NCBI RefSeq assembly: GCF_040518285.1
Contig: NZ_CP155449.1
Coordinates: 3,782,001 to 3,846,000, forward strand
Direction of reading: 5' to 3'
Source: Knoellia sp. S7-12
GTDB lineage: Bacteria > Actinomycetota > Actinomycetes > Actinomycetales > Dermatophilaceae
Length of the DNA: 64,000 bases
Position 1 is the first letter of the stretch; the number at the start of each line of letters is the position of its first letter. Both the position numbers and the translations under genes were made by a program. The notes beneath the pieces are model-generated. The model was not told the origin of the DNA. It made no database searches and worked only from the letters and a program-made list of their open reading frames with translations. Shown in pieces: positions 8,703-15,624 of this stretch.

Positions 8703-9191
8703 TCAGGCCCGAGAGGCGACGACGCCGTCCTCGTCGACCCAGACCTGTTGTCCGGGAATGAAGTCCACTCCCCCGAACGAGACCGCGACGTCTCACTCGC
8801 CGACTCCGTCCTTGGAGCTCTTGCGTGGGTTGGAGCCGAGGGCCACCGCACCCAGTGGCAGGTCGCGCAGCGCCACGACGTCGCGCACCGCCCCGTGGAT
8901 GACGACGCCGGCCCAACCCTGCGCGACGGCCGATGCCGCAATGAGGTCGCCCATGAGCGCAGACTCGAGCGACCCGCCGCCATCGACGACGAGAACCCGC
9001 CCGTGGCCCGGCTCCGCGAGCGCTGCTTTGACGAGGGCGTTGTCGCGGTGACAGCGGATCGTGCTGATCACCCCGGTGTATGCCGTGTGCCCGCCATAGT
9101 GACGCAGCTGCACCGAACAGGATTGGAGCGTGTCGCCGCGCTCGTCCCACAGATCGGCGGTGGAGATATCGGGGATGTCGGGGTCGCTCAT
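8703..9191 (-). pseudogene. rraA: rraA-like gene interrupted by an in-frame TGA
   Basis: RraA-type proteins are trimeric regulators of RNase E-type ribonucleases or related aldolases; the usual length is about 160. Here the frame from ATG 9191 gives 132 residues with the hallmark GRVLVVDGGGS and GVVIHGAVRDV, then stops at TGA (8793-8795) right after GSNPRKSSKDGVGE. The same frame then continues for 29 codons as DVAVSFGGVDFIPGQQVW and DEDGVVASRA to a second TGA at 8703-8705. That is the normal RraA C-terminus (E. coli GESDVRVNFGGVTF). The stop replaces a residue that is commonly Arg, so CGA to TGA is the simplest explanation. The ATG overlaps the usp stop (ATGA). It is a recent pseudogene, a sequencing error, or a readthrough site. 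Confidence 0.75.
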
Positions 9192-9481
9192 GCCACATCC
9201 TCCTTGATGGCGAGGACCGAGCAGCGGGCCTCGAGGAGGATCCGATGCGCGACCGAGCCCATGATGAGTTTGCCGACGAGGGTGCGGTGGCGCAGCCCGA
9301 TGACGATGACCGAGGCCGATCGCTCGCCGGCCACCTTGACGATGGCGTCGGCCGGGTCGCTGCCCTCCTCGATGCGCACCACCTCGATGTCGACGCCGAG
9401 CTCGGCGACGTCACGTTCGACCCGGGCGAGGTCCTCGGACTTGGCCCGGTGTGCGTCGACGAGGACGTCGTCACGAGACAT
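9188..9481 (-). pseudogene. Universal stress protein (UspA) fragment, 5'-truncated
   Basis: A 97-residue frame covering the last two thirds of a UspA domain: it begins inside the strand normally reading EPLLVVN (here EPLLVINMSRDD) and keeps the nucleotide-binding pattern GLRHRTLVGKLIMGS and the closing strand CSVLAIK. Full domains are 125-145 residues, so about 25-30 N-terminal residues including the first strand are missing. Upstream codons in frame do not resemble a Usp and have no start before an in-frame TGA. The same spot is where the response-regulator fragment on the other strand begins, so one deletion removed both 5' ends. It overlaps rraA by four bases as an old operon. Confidence 0.65.
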
Positions 9482-9511
9482 GTTGATGACGAGCAGGGGC
9501 TCGGCGCGGGG

Positions 9512-9739
9512 ACGGTGGCCCTGCCCAAGGGGATGAGCGCCGAGACCGCTCGGTTGGTCGAGGGGGCGCTCACGGGGGCAGAGCGCGCGCTGTCAGCCAC
9601 TCAGGTGGCCGACGTCGTCGGCACCTCGCGGGTCAGCGCCCGGCGCTATCTCGAGCACTACGTCGCCGTGGGTCAGGCCGATGTGCACCTGCGCTACGGC
9701 ACCGGCCGCCCCGAGCGTCTCTACCGCTGGCTCGGCTGA
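9512..9739 (+). pseudogene. C-terminal remnant of a CitB/DcuR-type response regulator
   Basis: From about 9512 the plus strand encodes ALPKGMSAETARLVEGAL followed by LSATQVADVVGTSRVSARRYLEHY and GTGRPERLYRWLG. This is the helix-turn-helix output domain of dicarboxylate/citrate-type response regulators, whose HTH typically reads SRVTARRYLE. A complete regulator has about 225 residues with a receiver domain first. Here everything upstream of the linker is absent and the frame instead runs antisense to usp and rraA. An ATG at 9533 could still express 68 residues. No partner kinase or transporter is nearby. Confidence 0.7.
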
Positions 9740-9787
9740 CTCCTCCCCCCTGTGCGAGCTCGCCTCCGCCAGCAGCAGCTGACCCCC

Positions 9788-9874
9788 GTCCCGAACTCAC
9801 CAATTCCTCCTCTCCGGGACGCGACACGCCGTGTGTGTCGCGTCCCGGCGGAGGGGAATTGGCGAGTTCGGGAC
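9788..9874. repeat. Dispersed palindromic repeat, copy A
   Basis: Two 40-base arms (9788-9827 and 9835-9874) pair with about four mismatches around a 7-base loop. The outer part reads GTCCCGAACTCACCAATTCC. The same element recurs at 38875-38951 and, as one arm, at 50710-50749. Here it lies between the convergent response-regulator remnant and the ABC exporter, where it could also act as a two-way terminator. In this copy the GTTAG of the other copies is GTTCG, so it carries no stop codon there. Confidence 0.85.
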
Positions 9875-9900
9875 GCGACGCTGCGTGCGCTTGTGGTGAG

Positions 9901-11787
9901 TCACGCGGCGGCGTATGCCGGCGTGCCGGCGAGCGCTGCGTAGCGGCCTCCCAGCGCGAGGAGTTCGCGGTGCGTGCCTCGCTCGACGATGTGACCGTGG
10001 TCAAGGACCGCGATCTCGTCGGCGTCCTCGATGGTGGAGAGCCGGTGCGCGATGGTGATCGTCGTGCGGCCGCGGACGAGTTCGTCGAGCGCCTTCTGAA
10101 CAGCACGCTCGGTGTCGTTGTCGAGGGCACTTGTGGCCTCGTCGAGGACGAGCACCTTCGGGTTGCGCAGGATGGTGCGAGCGATCGCGATGCGCTGCTG
10201 CTCACCGCCGGAGAACCGGTGTCCGCGAGCGCCGACAACGGTGTCGAGTCCCTCAGGGAGGGTGCCGACGAGGTCAGCGACCTGGGCTGCGCCAAGGGCC
10301 CGCCACAGCTCGGCCTCGGTCGCGTCGGGCGCTGCCAGGAGCAGGTTCTCGCGGATCGAGGCGTGCACGAGGTAGGTCTCCTGCGACACGACCCCCACGA
10401 TGCGGGCGAGCACCTCGGGATCGAGGTCACGCAGGTCGACACCGTCGACAGTCACGCGACCGGACGTGGGGTCATGGAGCCGGGCGACGAGCGAGGCGAT
10501 CGTCGACTTGCCGGAGCCGGTGTGGCCGACCAGCGCCAGGGAGCCACCGGCCGGGACCACAGCGTTGATGTCGGCGACAGCGAGAGGCGAGTGCGCGGCA
10601 TACGCAAAGGAAACGTTCTCGAAGCGGATCTCTCCGCGCACGCTCTCCGGGTCGAGCGAAACCGGCGCAACCGGCGCGGCGACGTCGGGGATGAGGTCGA
10701 GGTACTCGAAAACCCTTGAGAACAGGGCCATCGAGGACACCCACTGGGCGCCGACGTTGAGCAGACCCATGAGGGGGCGGAAGATGCCGGCCTGGAGCGT
10801 GGTGAAGGCGATGAGCGTCCCGATGGTCATGCCGCCGGAGGTCGCGGGGAGCCCGGCCACCAGATAGATGAGCGCGGGGATCGCCGAGAAGATGATCTGC
10901 ATCGTGGCCATGCGCCAGCGACCGGCGAGCTGCGAGCGCAGTTCGAGGTCGACCAGCTCCTCGGAGGTGTCCGCGAAACGGTCGGCGTGACGGCGACCTG
11001 CGCCGAGGGTCTTGGACAGGCGCACGCCCGAGACGGACAGGCTCTCCTCGATCTGGACGTTGAGATCGGCGCGACGGGCCTGCTGACGGGCGGTGACCTC
11101 GCGGCGGATGAGCGCCACGCGGCGGGTCATCCACACCGCCGGCGGGATGACGATGAGCGAGAGGAGCGAGAGCCGCCACGAGAGGGCGACCATCGCGACC
11201 GAGGTGGCGATCGCGGTCGTGAGGTTCGAGGCGATGGAGGTCGCGGTCGTGGTGACGACGCCCTGCATGCCGTTGATGTCGTTGGTGAGGCGCGACTGGA
11301 CTTCACCGGCGCGGGTGCGCGTGAAGAAGCCCAGCGACTGCTGCTGCAGGTGGGCGAAGAGGTCGGTGCGCAGGCGGTGCATGACGCGCTGGCCCACGCC
11401 GGTGGACATCCAGGTCTGCACGACGCCGAGGATCTGGGTGGACGCGGCGACGGCGACCATGGCGGCCACGGAGAGCACGAGCAGGCGCACGTCCTGCTGC
11501 GGGATGGCGGTGTCGACGACCTCGCGCACGAGGAACGGCTGGGCCATCGAGATGATCGAGGTGACGATGATGATCGCGGTGACGATGCCGATGGGGCGAC
11601 CGAATCCGCGGAAGAGGTTGGTGACCCGCTTGAGCGGGACGGGGGCGAACTCGAGCTGGACGCGGTCACGCGGGTCGATCTTCATCGGCCCACCACCGCC
11701 GCCGCCACGTCCGCCCGTCCCCATCCCCTTGCCGCCGGGGAGGCGGGTGCTGCTGTCCTTGGGAGCTTCCTGGGTTGTGACTGTCAT
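9901..11787 (-). CDS. ABC-type exporter, fused membrane and ATP-binding domains
   Basis: A 628-residue half-transporter. Residues about 60-330 hold six membrane helices of the type I exporter fold; the C-terminal domain carries Walker A GHTGSGKST, signature FSGGEQQRIAIAR, Walker B VLVLDEATSALD and the switch His in IAHRLST. The N-terminus is a glycine-rich tail (GGKGMGTGGRGGGGGGP) seen in actinobacterial members. ATG 11787 is chosen because AGGGAGA lies just upstream; the open frame starts earlier but overlaps the operator. It is divergent from a MarR regulator with a palindrome between, so drug- or metabolite-induced efflux is likely. It may act as homodimer, since no second half-transporter is adjacent. 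Confidence 0.9.
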   Translation of the reverse strand: MTVTTQEAPKDSSTRLPGGKGMGTGGRGGGGGGPMKIDPRDRVQLEFAPVPLKRVTNLFRGFGRPIGIVTAIIIVTSIISMAQPFLVREVVDTAIPQQDVRLLVLSVAAMVAVAASTQILGVVQTWMSTGVGQRVMHRLRTDLFAHLQQQSLGFFTRTRAGEVQSRLTNDINGMQGVVTTTATSIASNLTTAIATSVAMVALSWRLSLLSLIVIPPAVWMTRRVALIRREVTARQQARRADLNVQIEESLSVSGVRLSKTLGAGRRHADRFADTSEELVDLELRSQLAGRWRMATMQIIFSAIPALIYLVAGLPATSGGMTIGTLIAFTTLQAGIFRPLMGLLNVGAQWVSSMALFSRVFEYLDLIPDVAAPVAPVSLDPESVRGEIRFENVSFAYAAHSPLAVADINAVVPAGGSLALVGHTGSGKSTIASLVARLHDPTSGRVTVDGVDLRDLDPEVLARIVGVVSQETYLVHASIRENLLLAAPDATEAELWRALGAAQVADLVGTLPEGLDTVVGARGHRFSGGEQQRIAIARTILRNPKVLVLDEATSALDNDTERAVQKALDELVRGRTTITIAHRLSTIEDADEIAVLDHGHIVERGTHRELLALGGRYAALAGTPAYAAA

Positions 11788-11822
11788 GGAGGCTCTCCCT
11801 TCTGTTGAGCTGAAGTACATTA

Positions 11823-11837
11823 GTGAGGTTAACTCAC
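11823..11837. promoter_or_regulatory. Candidate MarR operator
   Basis: GTGAGGTTAACTCAC is a palindrome with five-base half-sites GTGAG/CTCAC around GTTAA. It lies between the divergent ABC exporter and marR genes, 36 bases from the exporter start and 39 from the regulator start. MarR proteins usually bind such short palindromes in the intergenic space of the gene they control. Confidence 0.6.
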
Positions 11838-11863
11838 AATGAGTCAAACAGGCTAATGACGAC

Positions 11864-11869
11864 TACTAT
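11864..11869 (+). promoter_or_regulatory. -10 box of a likely leaderless marR mRNA
   Basis: TACTAT ends six bases before the ATG at 11876, and no ribosome-binding sequence precedes that ATG. This geometry places the transcription start at or next to the first base of the start codon, a common arrangement in actinobacteria. Confidence 0.5.
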
Positions 11870-11875
11870 TCCCGT

Positions 11876-12313
11876 ATGCCGTCCGCCCCCGCCTCGTCCA
11901 CCTCCGAACCCGCTCTGGGCGAGCTCGTCATGCAGGTGGCCCGGGGACTGCGCCGCCGGTTCGCGGAGACGCTGGAGCCTTGGGGCGTCACGCCACACGA
12001 GTCGCGGGCGCTGCGGGTCATTGGGTCGCACGAGCCGACGCGCCTCGGTGTGGTCGCGCAGCACCTGCGCATCGCACCCCGCTCGGTGACCGATGTCGTC
12101 GACTCCCTCGAGGCGCGCGGCTTCGTGGCACGAGAGCCGGATCCGACCGACCGTCGCGCCACCCAGGTGGCGTTGACGGCCGACGGGCGCAAGGTGCTCG
12201 ACGAACTGGACGCTGCGCGACGGGCCGACCACGAGAGCTACTTCGCCGACCTCAGTGAACGCGACCGGGCCACCCTGGCCCGTATCCTCAACGGACTCAT
12301 CGACGACCACTGA
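11876..12313 (+). CDS. MarR-family transcriptional regulator
   Basis: A 145-residue winged-helix protein: dimerisation helices at both ends, recognition helix region RLGVVAQHLRIAPRSVTDVVDSLEARGFV, and the wing with the near-invariant DPTDRRATQVALTADG (Asp-Arg-Arg). It is divergent from the ABC exporter, with a GTGAG/CTCAC palindrome between them, so it most likely represses the exporter and itself until a ligand binds. The ATG at 11876 has no Shine-Dalgarno sequence but a well-placed TACTAT box, so a leaderless transcript is likely. Confidence 0.88.
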   Translation: MPSAPASSTSEPALGELVMQVARGLRRRFAETLEPWGVTPHESRALRVIGSHEPTRLGVVAQHLRIAPRSVTDVVDSLEARGFVAREPDPTDRRATQVALTADGRKVLDELDAARRADHESYFADLSERDRATLARILNGLIDDH

Positions 12314-12344
12314 CCCCAGCCGCCCGGCGCCCGCTCGTAGATTC

Positions 12345-12965
12345 CTATTTGGCCTCTGGGATCATTCGCAGCTCTGCCGCCACGAGTCGTCGCAACATCT
12401 CCGGTGGCATTCCGCCGTGCGCACGGATCGCGAGAGCCACGACGGCCCCACTGACGGCGTGTGCAAGTGCGAGCGTGTCGGTGTCGGCAGGAATCTGCCC
12501 GTCTCGGACGCCAAAGTCGAGTTTGGCCTGAAAGCGGCGCACCCCTTCATCGCCGATGGCTGCAAGCGCGCGCCCGACATCACTGTCGTGGTTCTCCAGG
12601 CTGACCGCGGAGAGGGTGACCAGACACCCGAGGCGTGTCCCCGGCGCGGAGATCACGTTGACGGTGCCGTCGAAGAAGTGTCGGAATGCATCTTTCACGG
12701 ACGGCTCCGGTTCGAAGGCGTCCCACATGGGCTCCCAGAAGGTGCGCTGGTAGTGGTCGACGACGTCGAGGAAGAGCTGCGCCTTGCTGCCAAACGCTGC
12801 ATACAGGCTCGGCGGATTGATTCCGATCCCCGCGCAGAGCTGACTCACGGAGGTCGCCTCATAGCCGCGCTCCCAGAACATGTCCATCGCGGATTCGAGT
12901 GCCAGTTGTTTGTCGAAGCCCCGGCTGCGCCCGCGCATCGTGCTGCTCGGTGTCCCGATGGACAT
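12345..12965 (-). CDS. TetR/AcrR-family regulator
   Basis: A 206-residue repressor. The N-terminal HTH is clear: FDKQLALESAMDMFWERGYEATSV with SQLCAGIGINPPSLYAAFGSKAQLF, the form shared by the NemR/YcdC-like branch. The C-terminal ligand domain includes GCLVTLSAVSLENHD. ATG 12965 is preceded by AGGAGG at ideal spacing. The gene is divergent from an NTF2-like protein and an old yellow enzyme gene; two palindromes fill the space between. In E. coli NemR represses the old yellow enzyme NemA and senses electrophiles through cysteines; this regulator has cysteines in SQLCAG and LGCLV, so an analogous role is plausible but inferred. Confidence 0.88.
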   Translation of the reverse strand: MSIGTPSSTMRGRSRGFDKQLALESAMDMFWERGYEATSVSQLCAGIGINPPSLYAAFGSKAQLFLDVVDHYQRTFWEPMWDAFEPEPSVKDAFRHFFDGTVNVISAPGTRLGCLVTLSAVSLENHDSDVGRALAAIGDEGVRRFQAKLDFGVRDGQIPADTDTLALAHAVSGAVVALAIRAHGGMPPEMLRRLVAAELRMIPEAK

Positions 12966-12989
12966 GGTCGCCTCCTGGAGTTGACGGAT

Positions 12990-13011
12990 TACTGTAGTGA
13001 TCACTACAGTA
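12990..13011. promoter_or_regulatory. TetR operator 1 (perfect 22-base palindrome)
   Basis: A perfect 22-base palindrome with half-site TACTGTAGTGA sits 25 bases before the TetR start. Its core TGTAG/CTACA recurs in the second site. It is AT-rich relative to its surroundings and likely covers the divergent promoters. Confidence 0.8.
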
Positions 13012-13016
13012 ACATT

Positions 13017-13032
13017 TGTAGCGCTCGCTACA
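13017..13032. promoter_or_regulatory. TetR operator 2
   Basis: TGTAGCGCTCGCTACA is a palindrome apart from its two central bases, sharing the half-site TGTAG with operator 1. The two sites are only a few bases apart and sit just before the ATG at 13061, consistent with cooperative repression of both directions. Confidence 0.75.
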
Positions 13033-13060
13033 GAAGCCCGTTCCGACGCAAGGAGTCCAC

Positions 13061-13444
13061 ATGTCCGACACGACATATGTCCAGGAGTACAACGCCGTGG
13101 TGGAGGCGCTCACCAAGTACCTCCAGGGCTGCGCCAAAGGCGACAGCTCGATCATGCAGCCGGCCTTCCACCCTGACGCGGCGATGTTCAGCGTTGCTGA
13201 GTCCGCGGTAGTGCGTGCACCGATCCAGGCGCTGTTCGAGGGAATCGACAACGAATTCGAGCCTTCGACCCCGAATTCGGCAATCGTGACCGTGGATATC
13301 GTCGGCACCGTCGCCAGTGCGCGAGTCGACTCCGACGACCTCGCCGGCTTCCGCTTCAGTGACTTCTTCCACCTGCTCAAGACGAACGACGAGTGGCAGA
13401 TCGTGGCAAAGACGTTCCACACCCACTCCGGCCCCGCGAGCTGA
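13061..13444 (+). CDS. NTF2-like protein (SnoaL/lumazine-binding type)
   Basis: A 127-residue cone-shaped NTF2-fold protein: an N-terminal helix (NAVVEALTKYLQGCAKGD), then FHPDAAMFSV, then strands ending in DFFHLLKTNDEWQIVAKTFHTH, the pattern of DUF4440 and putative lumazine-binding proteins. AAGGAG lies nine bases upstream of the ATG. It is first in a two-gene set with an old yellow enzyme 98 bases downstream and is divergent from the TetR repressor. The fold binds small hydrophobic molecules or catalyses isomerisations; the substrate is unknown, and a role handling the same electrophile as the reductase is inferred. Confidence 0.75.
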   Translation: MSDTTYVQEYNAVVEALTKYLQGCAKGDSSIMQPAFHPDAAMFSVAESAVVRAPIQALFEGIDNEFEPSTPNSAIVTVDIVGTVASARVDSDDLAGFRFSDFFHLLKTNDEWQIVAKTFHTHSGPAS

Positions 13445-13542
13445 CGCGCACTGACATCGGGCGGACCCTTCGCGCAGCCCTGGTGGCTTGCCGAACGGGA
13501 CCCGAACGCGGCCCAGGTCGCTGGCATCTTTAAGGAGCTTTC

Positions 13543-14622
13543 TTGTCTGCAACACTTCTCGAGCCATACACGATCCGTGGAGTGGCCTTCCGCAACCGCA
13601 TCGCCATGTCACCGATGTGCATGCACTCGGCGACAGCCGAGGGGGTCGCTACCGACTTCCACGTCATGCACTACGGATCCCGTGCCCTCGGGGGTGCGGG
13701 CCTGGTCATGACGGAGACCGCAGCGGTCGCCCCGAACGGCCCGATCGGCCCCGGCGATCTTGGGATCTGGGACGACGCGCACATCCCGAACCTCCGACGC
13801 ATCATCGACGCCGTGCATTCGGTCGGCGGCCGGATCGGTGTGCAGATCGGCCACGCCGGTCGCCAGCTCGGCCTACCCGAGCTGACTGCCGTTGCCCCAT
13901 CCGCGATCGCCTGGGGACCGGGCTCCCGCGTGCCTGAGGAGCTGACCCAGGAAGGCATCACGGAGATCGTGGAAGCGTTCGGTTCCGCCACTGTGCGAGC
14001 GATCAAGGCAGGGTTCGACGTCATCGAGGTGCACGCGGCCCACGGCTTCCTCCTGAACGAGTTCCTCTCCCCGATCTCTAACAAGCGCAACGACGAGTAC
14101 GGCGGAGATCATGCGCGGCGGTACCGCATTGTCCGCGAAGTCCTCGACGCCGTTCGGGCAATCTGGGACGGGCCCCTGTTCGTCCGAATCTCCTCGACCG
14201 ACTACGTCGAGGGTGGCAACACTCCGGAGGACTTCGTGGTCTTCGGCCGATGGATGAAGGAGCAGGGCGTAGACCTCATCGACGCCTCATCCGGCGGCAC
14301 CGCACCCGTCAAGGTCCCCTCATTCCCGGGGTACCAGGTTCCCGCCGCGGAGCTCATCCGTCGCGAGGTCGGTGTTCTCACCGGTGCAGTGGGAGGAATC
14401 GAGACTGGCCAGCAGGCGGAGGACATCCTGCGAAATGGACGTGCTGACTTGGTGTTCATTGGTCGCGAAATGCTCAAGGACCCGTTCTGGGCTCGCACCG
14501 CTGCCGATGATCTTCGGCAGCCGATCCAACCGCCGGCGCAGTACACCCGGTACGGATCTGCGTGGCAGCGCACCCAGCCGCCGCTGCCCGCAGCCCCGCT
14601 CTCCGACACCGTCGCGGCGTAG
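13543..14622 (+). CDS. Old yellow enzyme-family NADPH:flavin ene-reductase (YqjM/NamA-like)
   Basis: A 359-residue TIM-barrel FMN enzyme that reduces activated C=C bonds or nitro groups. The YqjM-subgroup redox-sensing Cys is present in IAMSPMCMHS (near residue 26). The substrate-binding pair is in VHAAHGFLLNEFLSP and the FMN phosphate site in GRADLVFIGREML. The start is TTG 13543 with AAGGAG five bases upstream. It follows the NTF2-like gene and is probably controlled by the divergent TetR repressor, giving an electrophile detoxification module similar in logic to nemR-nemA. Confidence 0.9.
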   Translation: MSATLLEPYTIRGVAFRNRIAMSPMCMHSATAEGVATDFHVMHYGSRALGGAGLVMTETAAVAPNGPIGPGDLGIWDDAHIPNLRRIIDAVHSVGGRIGVQIGHAGRQLGLPELTAVAPSAIAWGPGSRVPEELTQEGITEIVEAFGSATVRAIKAGFDVIEVHAAHGFLLNEFLSPISNKRNDEYGGDHARRYRIVREVLDAVRAIWDGPLFVRISSTDYVEGGNTPEDFVVFGRWMKEQGVDLIDASSGGTAPVKVPSFPGYQVPAAELIRREVGVLTGAVGGIETGQQAEDILRNGRADLVFIGREMLKDPFWARTAADDLRQPIQPPAQYTRYGSAWQRTQPPLPAAPLSDTVAA

Positions 14623-14782
14623 GGCTCGCCGCGCGTCTGGCCCACGCAGGGGGAACGCGAGGATGACCCGCGGCGGGTATGCCGCCCGCTCAGTCCGGAC
14701 CAACCCGTTCTCGGCTGCGCCGATACAGTGCGCGTATGCCGTGTGCTCGATGTCTCGTTGCGCCTCCCCGCGAGTGGTGCGC

Positions 14783-15592
14783 ATGACCAAGGCGGGGACT
14801 CGGGCCAGCAACAGCGCTCCCGCAGCGGGGCACGCACTCGACGTGCTGGAGCTGCTCGCTCGCCGGGGTGAGCCGCTGCCTGCCGCGACCGTGGCACGCG
14901 AGCTCGGGCTCCCCCGCTCCAGCACCTATCACCTGCTCGCCGTGCTGCGGGAGCGCGGATACGTCTCGCACCTCGAAGGTGAGCGGCGCTACGGACTGGG
15001 CGTCGCGGCATACGAGCTGGGTTCGGCCTATCAGCGGCAGGCGCCGCTGCAACGCATCGCCCGAAGCACGCTCGACAAACTTGTCGACGCCACCGGTCAC
15101 AACGCACACCTCGCCGTGCTGCACGGACGCGATGTCCTCTATGTCATCGAGCAGCGCGCGCCCAAGGGTCCGGTGCTCGTGTCCGACGTCGGCGTCCGGT
15201 TGCCCGCGACCCTCACCGCGACCGGGCTCGCCCTGCTCGCCTCGCTGTCGGCCGGGCAGATCCGTGCACTCTTCCCGCATGCCGACACGTTGGTGCAGCG
15301 CGACGGCCATGGACCGGTGACGATGAGCCAGTTGCGCTCACTTCTCCAAGCCGTCAGGCAACGCGGGTATGCCGTGGAGGACGGTCACATCACCAGTGGG
15401 CTGAAGTCCGTGGCCGTGGCCGTGCTCGACCACAGCGACCATCCGGTGGCGTCGGTCGCGGTGACGTTCCGCTCCGAGCTGGTCGACGACGCGACCTTCG
15501 GGCAGATCGTGAACGCGGTCGGTCACGCGGCCGACGACCTGTCTGTCCGACTGCATGGCCAGACCCGCCCGCCTCGCCGCCCCGCACCGTAA
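14783..15592 (+). CDS. IclR-family transcriptional regulator
   Basis: A 269-residue regulator: winged helix at about 15-75 (ALDVLELLARRGEPLPAATV, LGLPRSSTYHLLAVLRERGYV) and the IclR effector domain (AHLAVLHGRDVLYVIEQR, ATGLALLASLS, GYAVEDGHITSGLKSVAVAV). It differs clearly from the regulator at 3050. I place the start at ATG 14783; the frame is open further upstream but there overlaps the end of the preceding gene and a GTATGCCG repeat. It stands alone on its strand and converges on the MFS gene, so its target cannot be read from context. Confidence 0.82.
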   Translation: MTKAGTRASNSAPAAGHALDVLELLARRGEPLPAATVARELGLPRSSTYHLLAVLRERGYVSHLEGERRYGLGVAAYELGSAYQRQAPLQRIARSTLDKLVDATGHNAHLAVLHGRDVLYVIEQRAPKGPVLVSDVGVRLPATLTATGLALLASLSAGQIRALFPHADTLVQRDGHGPVTMSQLRSLLQAVRQRGYAVEDGHITSGLKSVAVAVLDHSDHPVASVAVTFRSELVDDATFGQIVNAVGHAADDLSVRLHGQTRPPRRPAP

Positions 15593-15624
15593 GTGGGGCA
15601 CCCACCCCGCCACTTACGGTGCGG
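15582..15624. terminator. Bidirectional terminator overlapping both stop codons
   Basis: CCGCACCGTAAGTGG at 15582-15596 is perfectly complementary to 15610-15624, with a 13-base loop. The TAA of the iclR gene (15590-15592) lies in one arm and the stop of the convergent MFS gene (15614-15616) in the other. The stem therefore ends both genes and probably both transcripts. Confidence 0.8.

Noticed and set aside
8793..8795. Selenocysteine at the in-frame TGA of rraA
   Set aside because: RraA proteins have no redox-active residue there (Ser or Arg is usual), and I see no adjacent selenocysteine-type hairpin; a nonsense change is simpler.
9080..9511. N-terminal part of the plus-strand frame leading into the response-regulator domain
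   Set aside because: It is antisense to usp and rraA and has no receiver-domain motif, so only the part from about 9512 is genuine.
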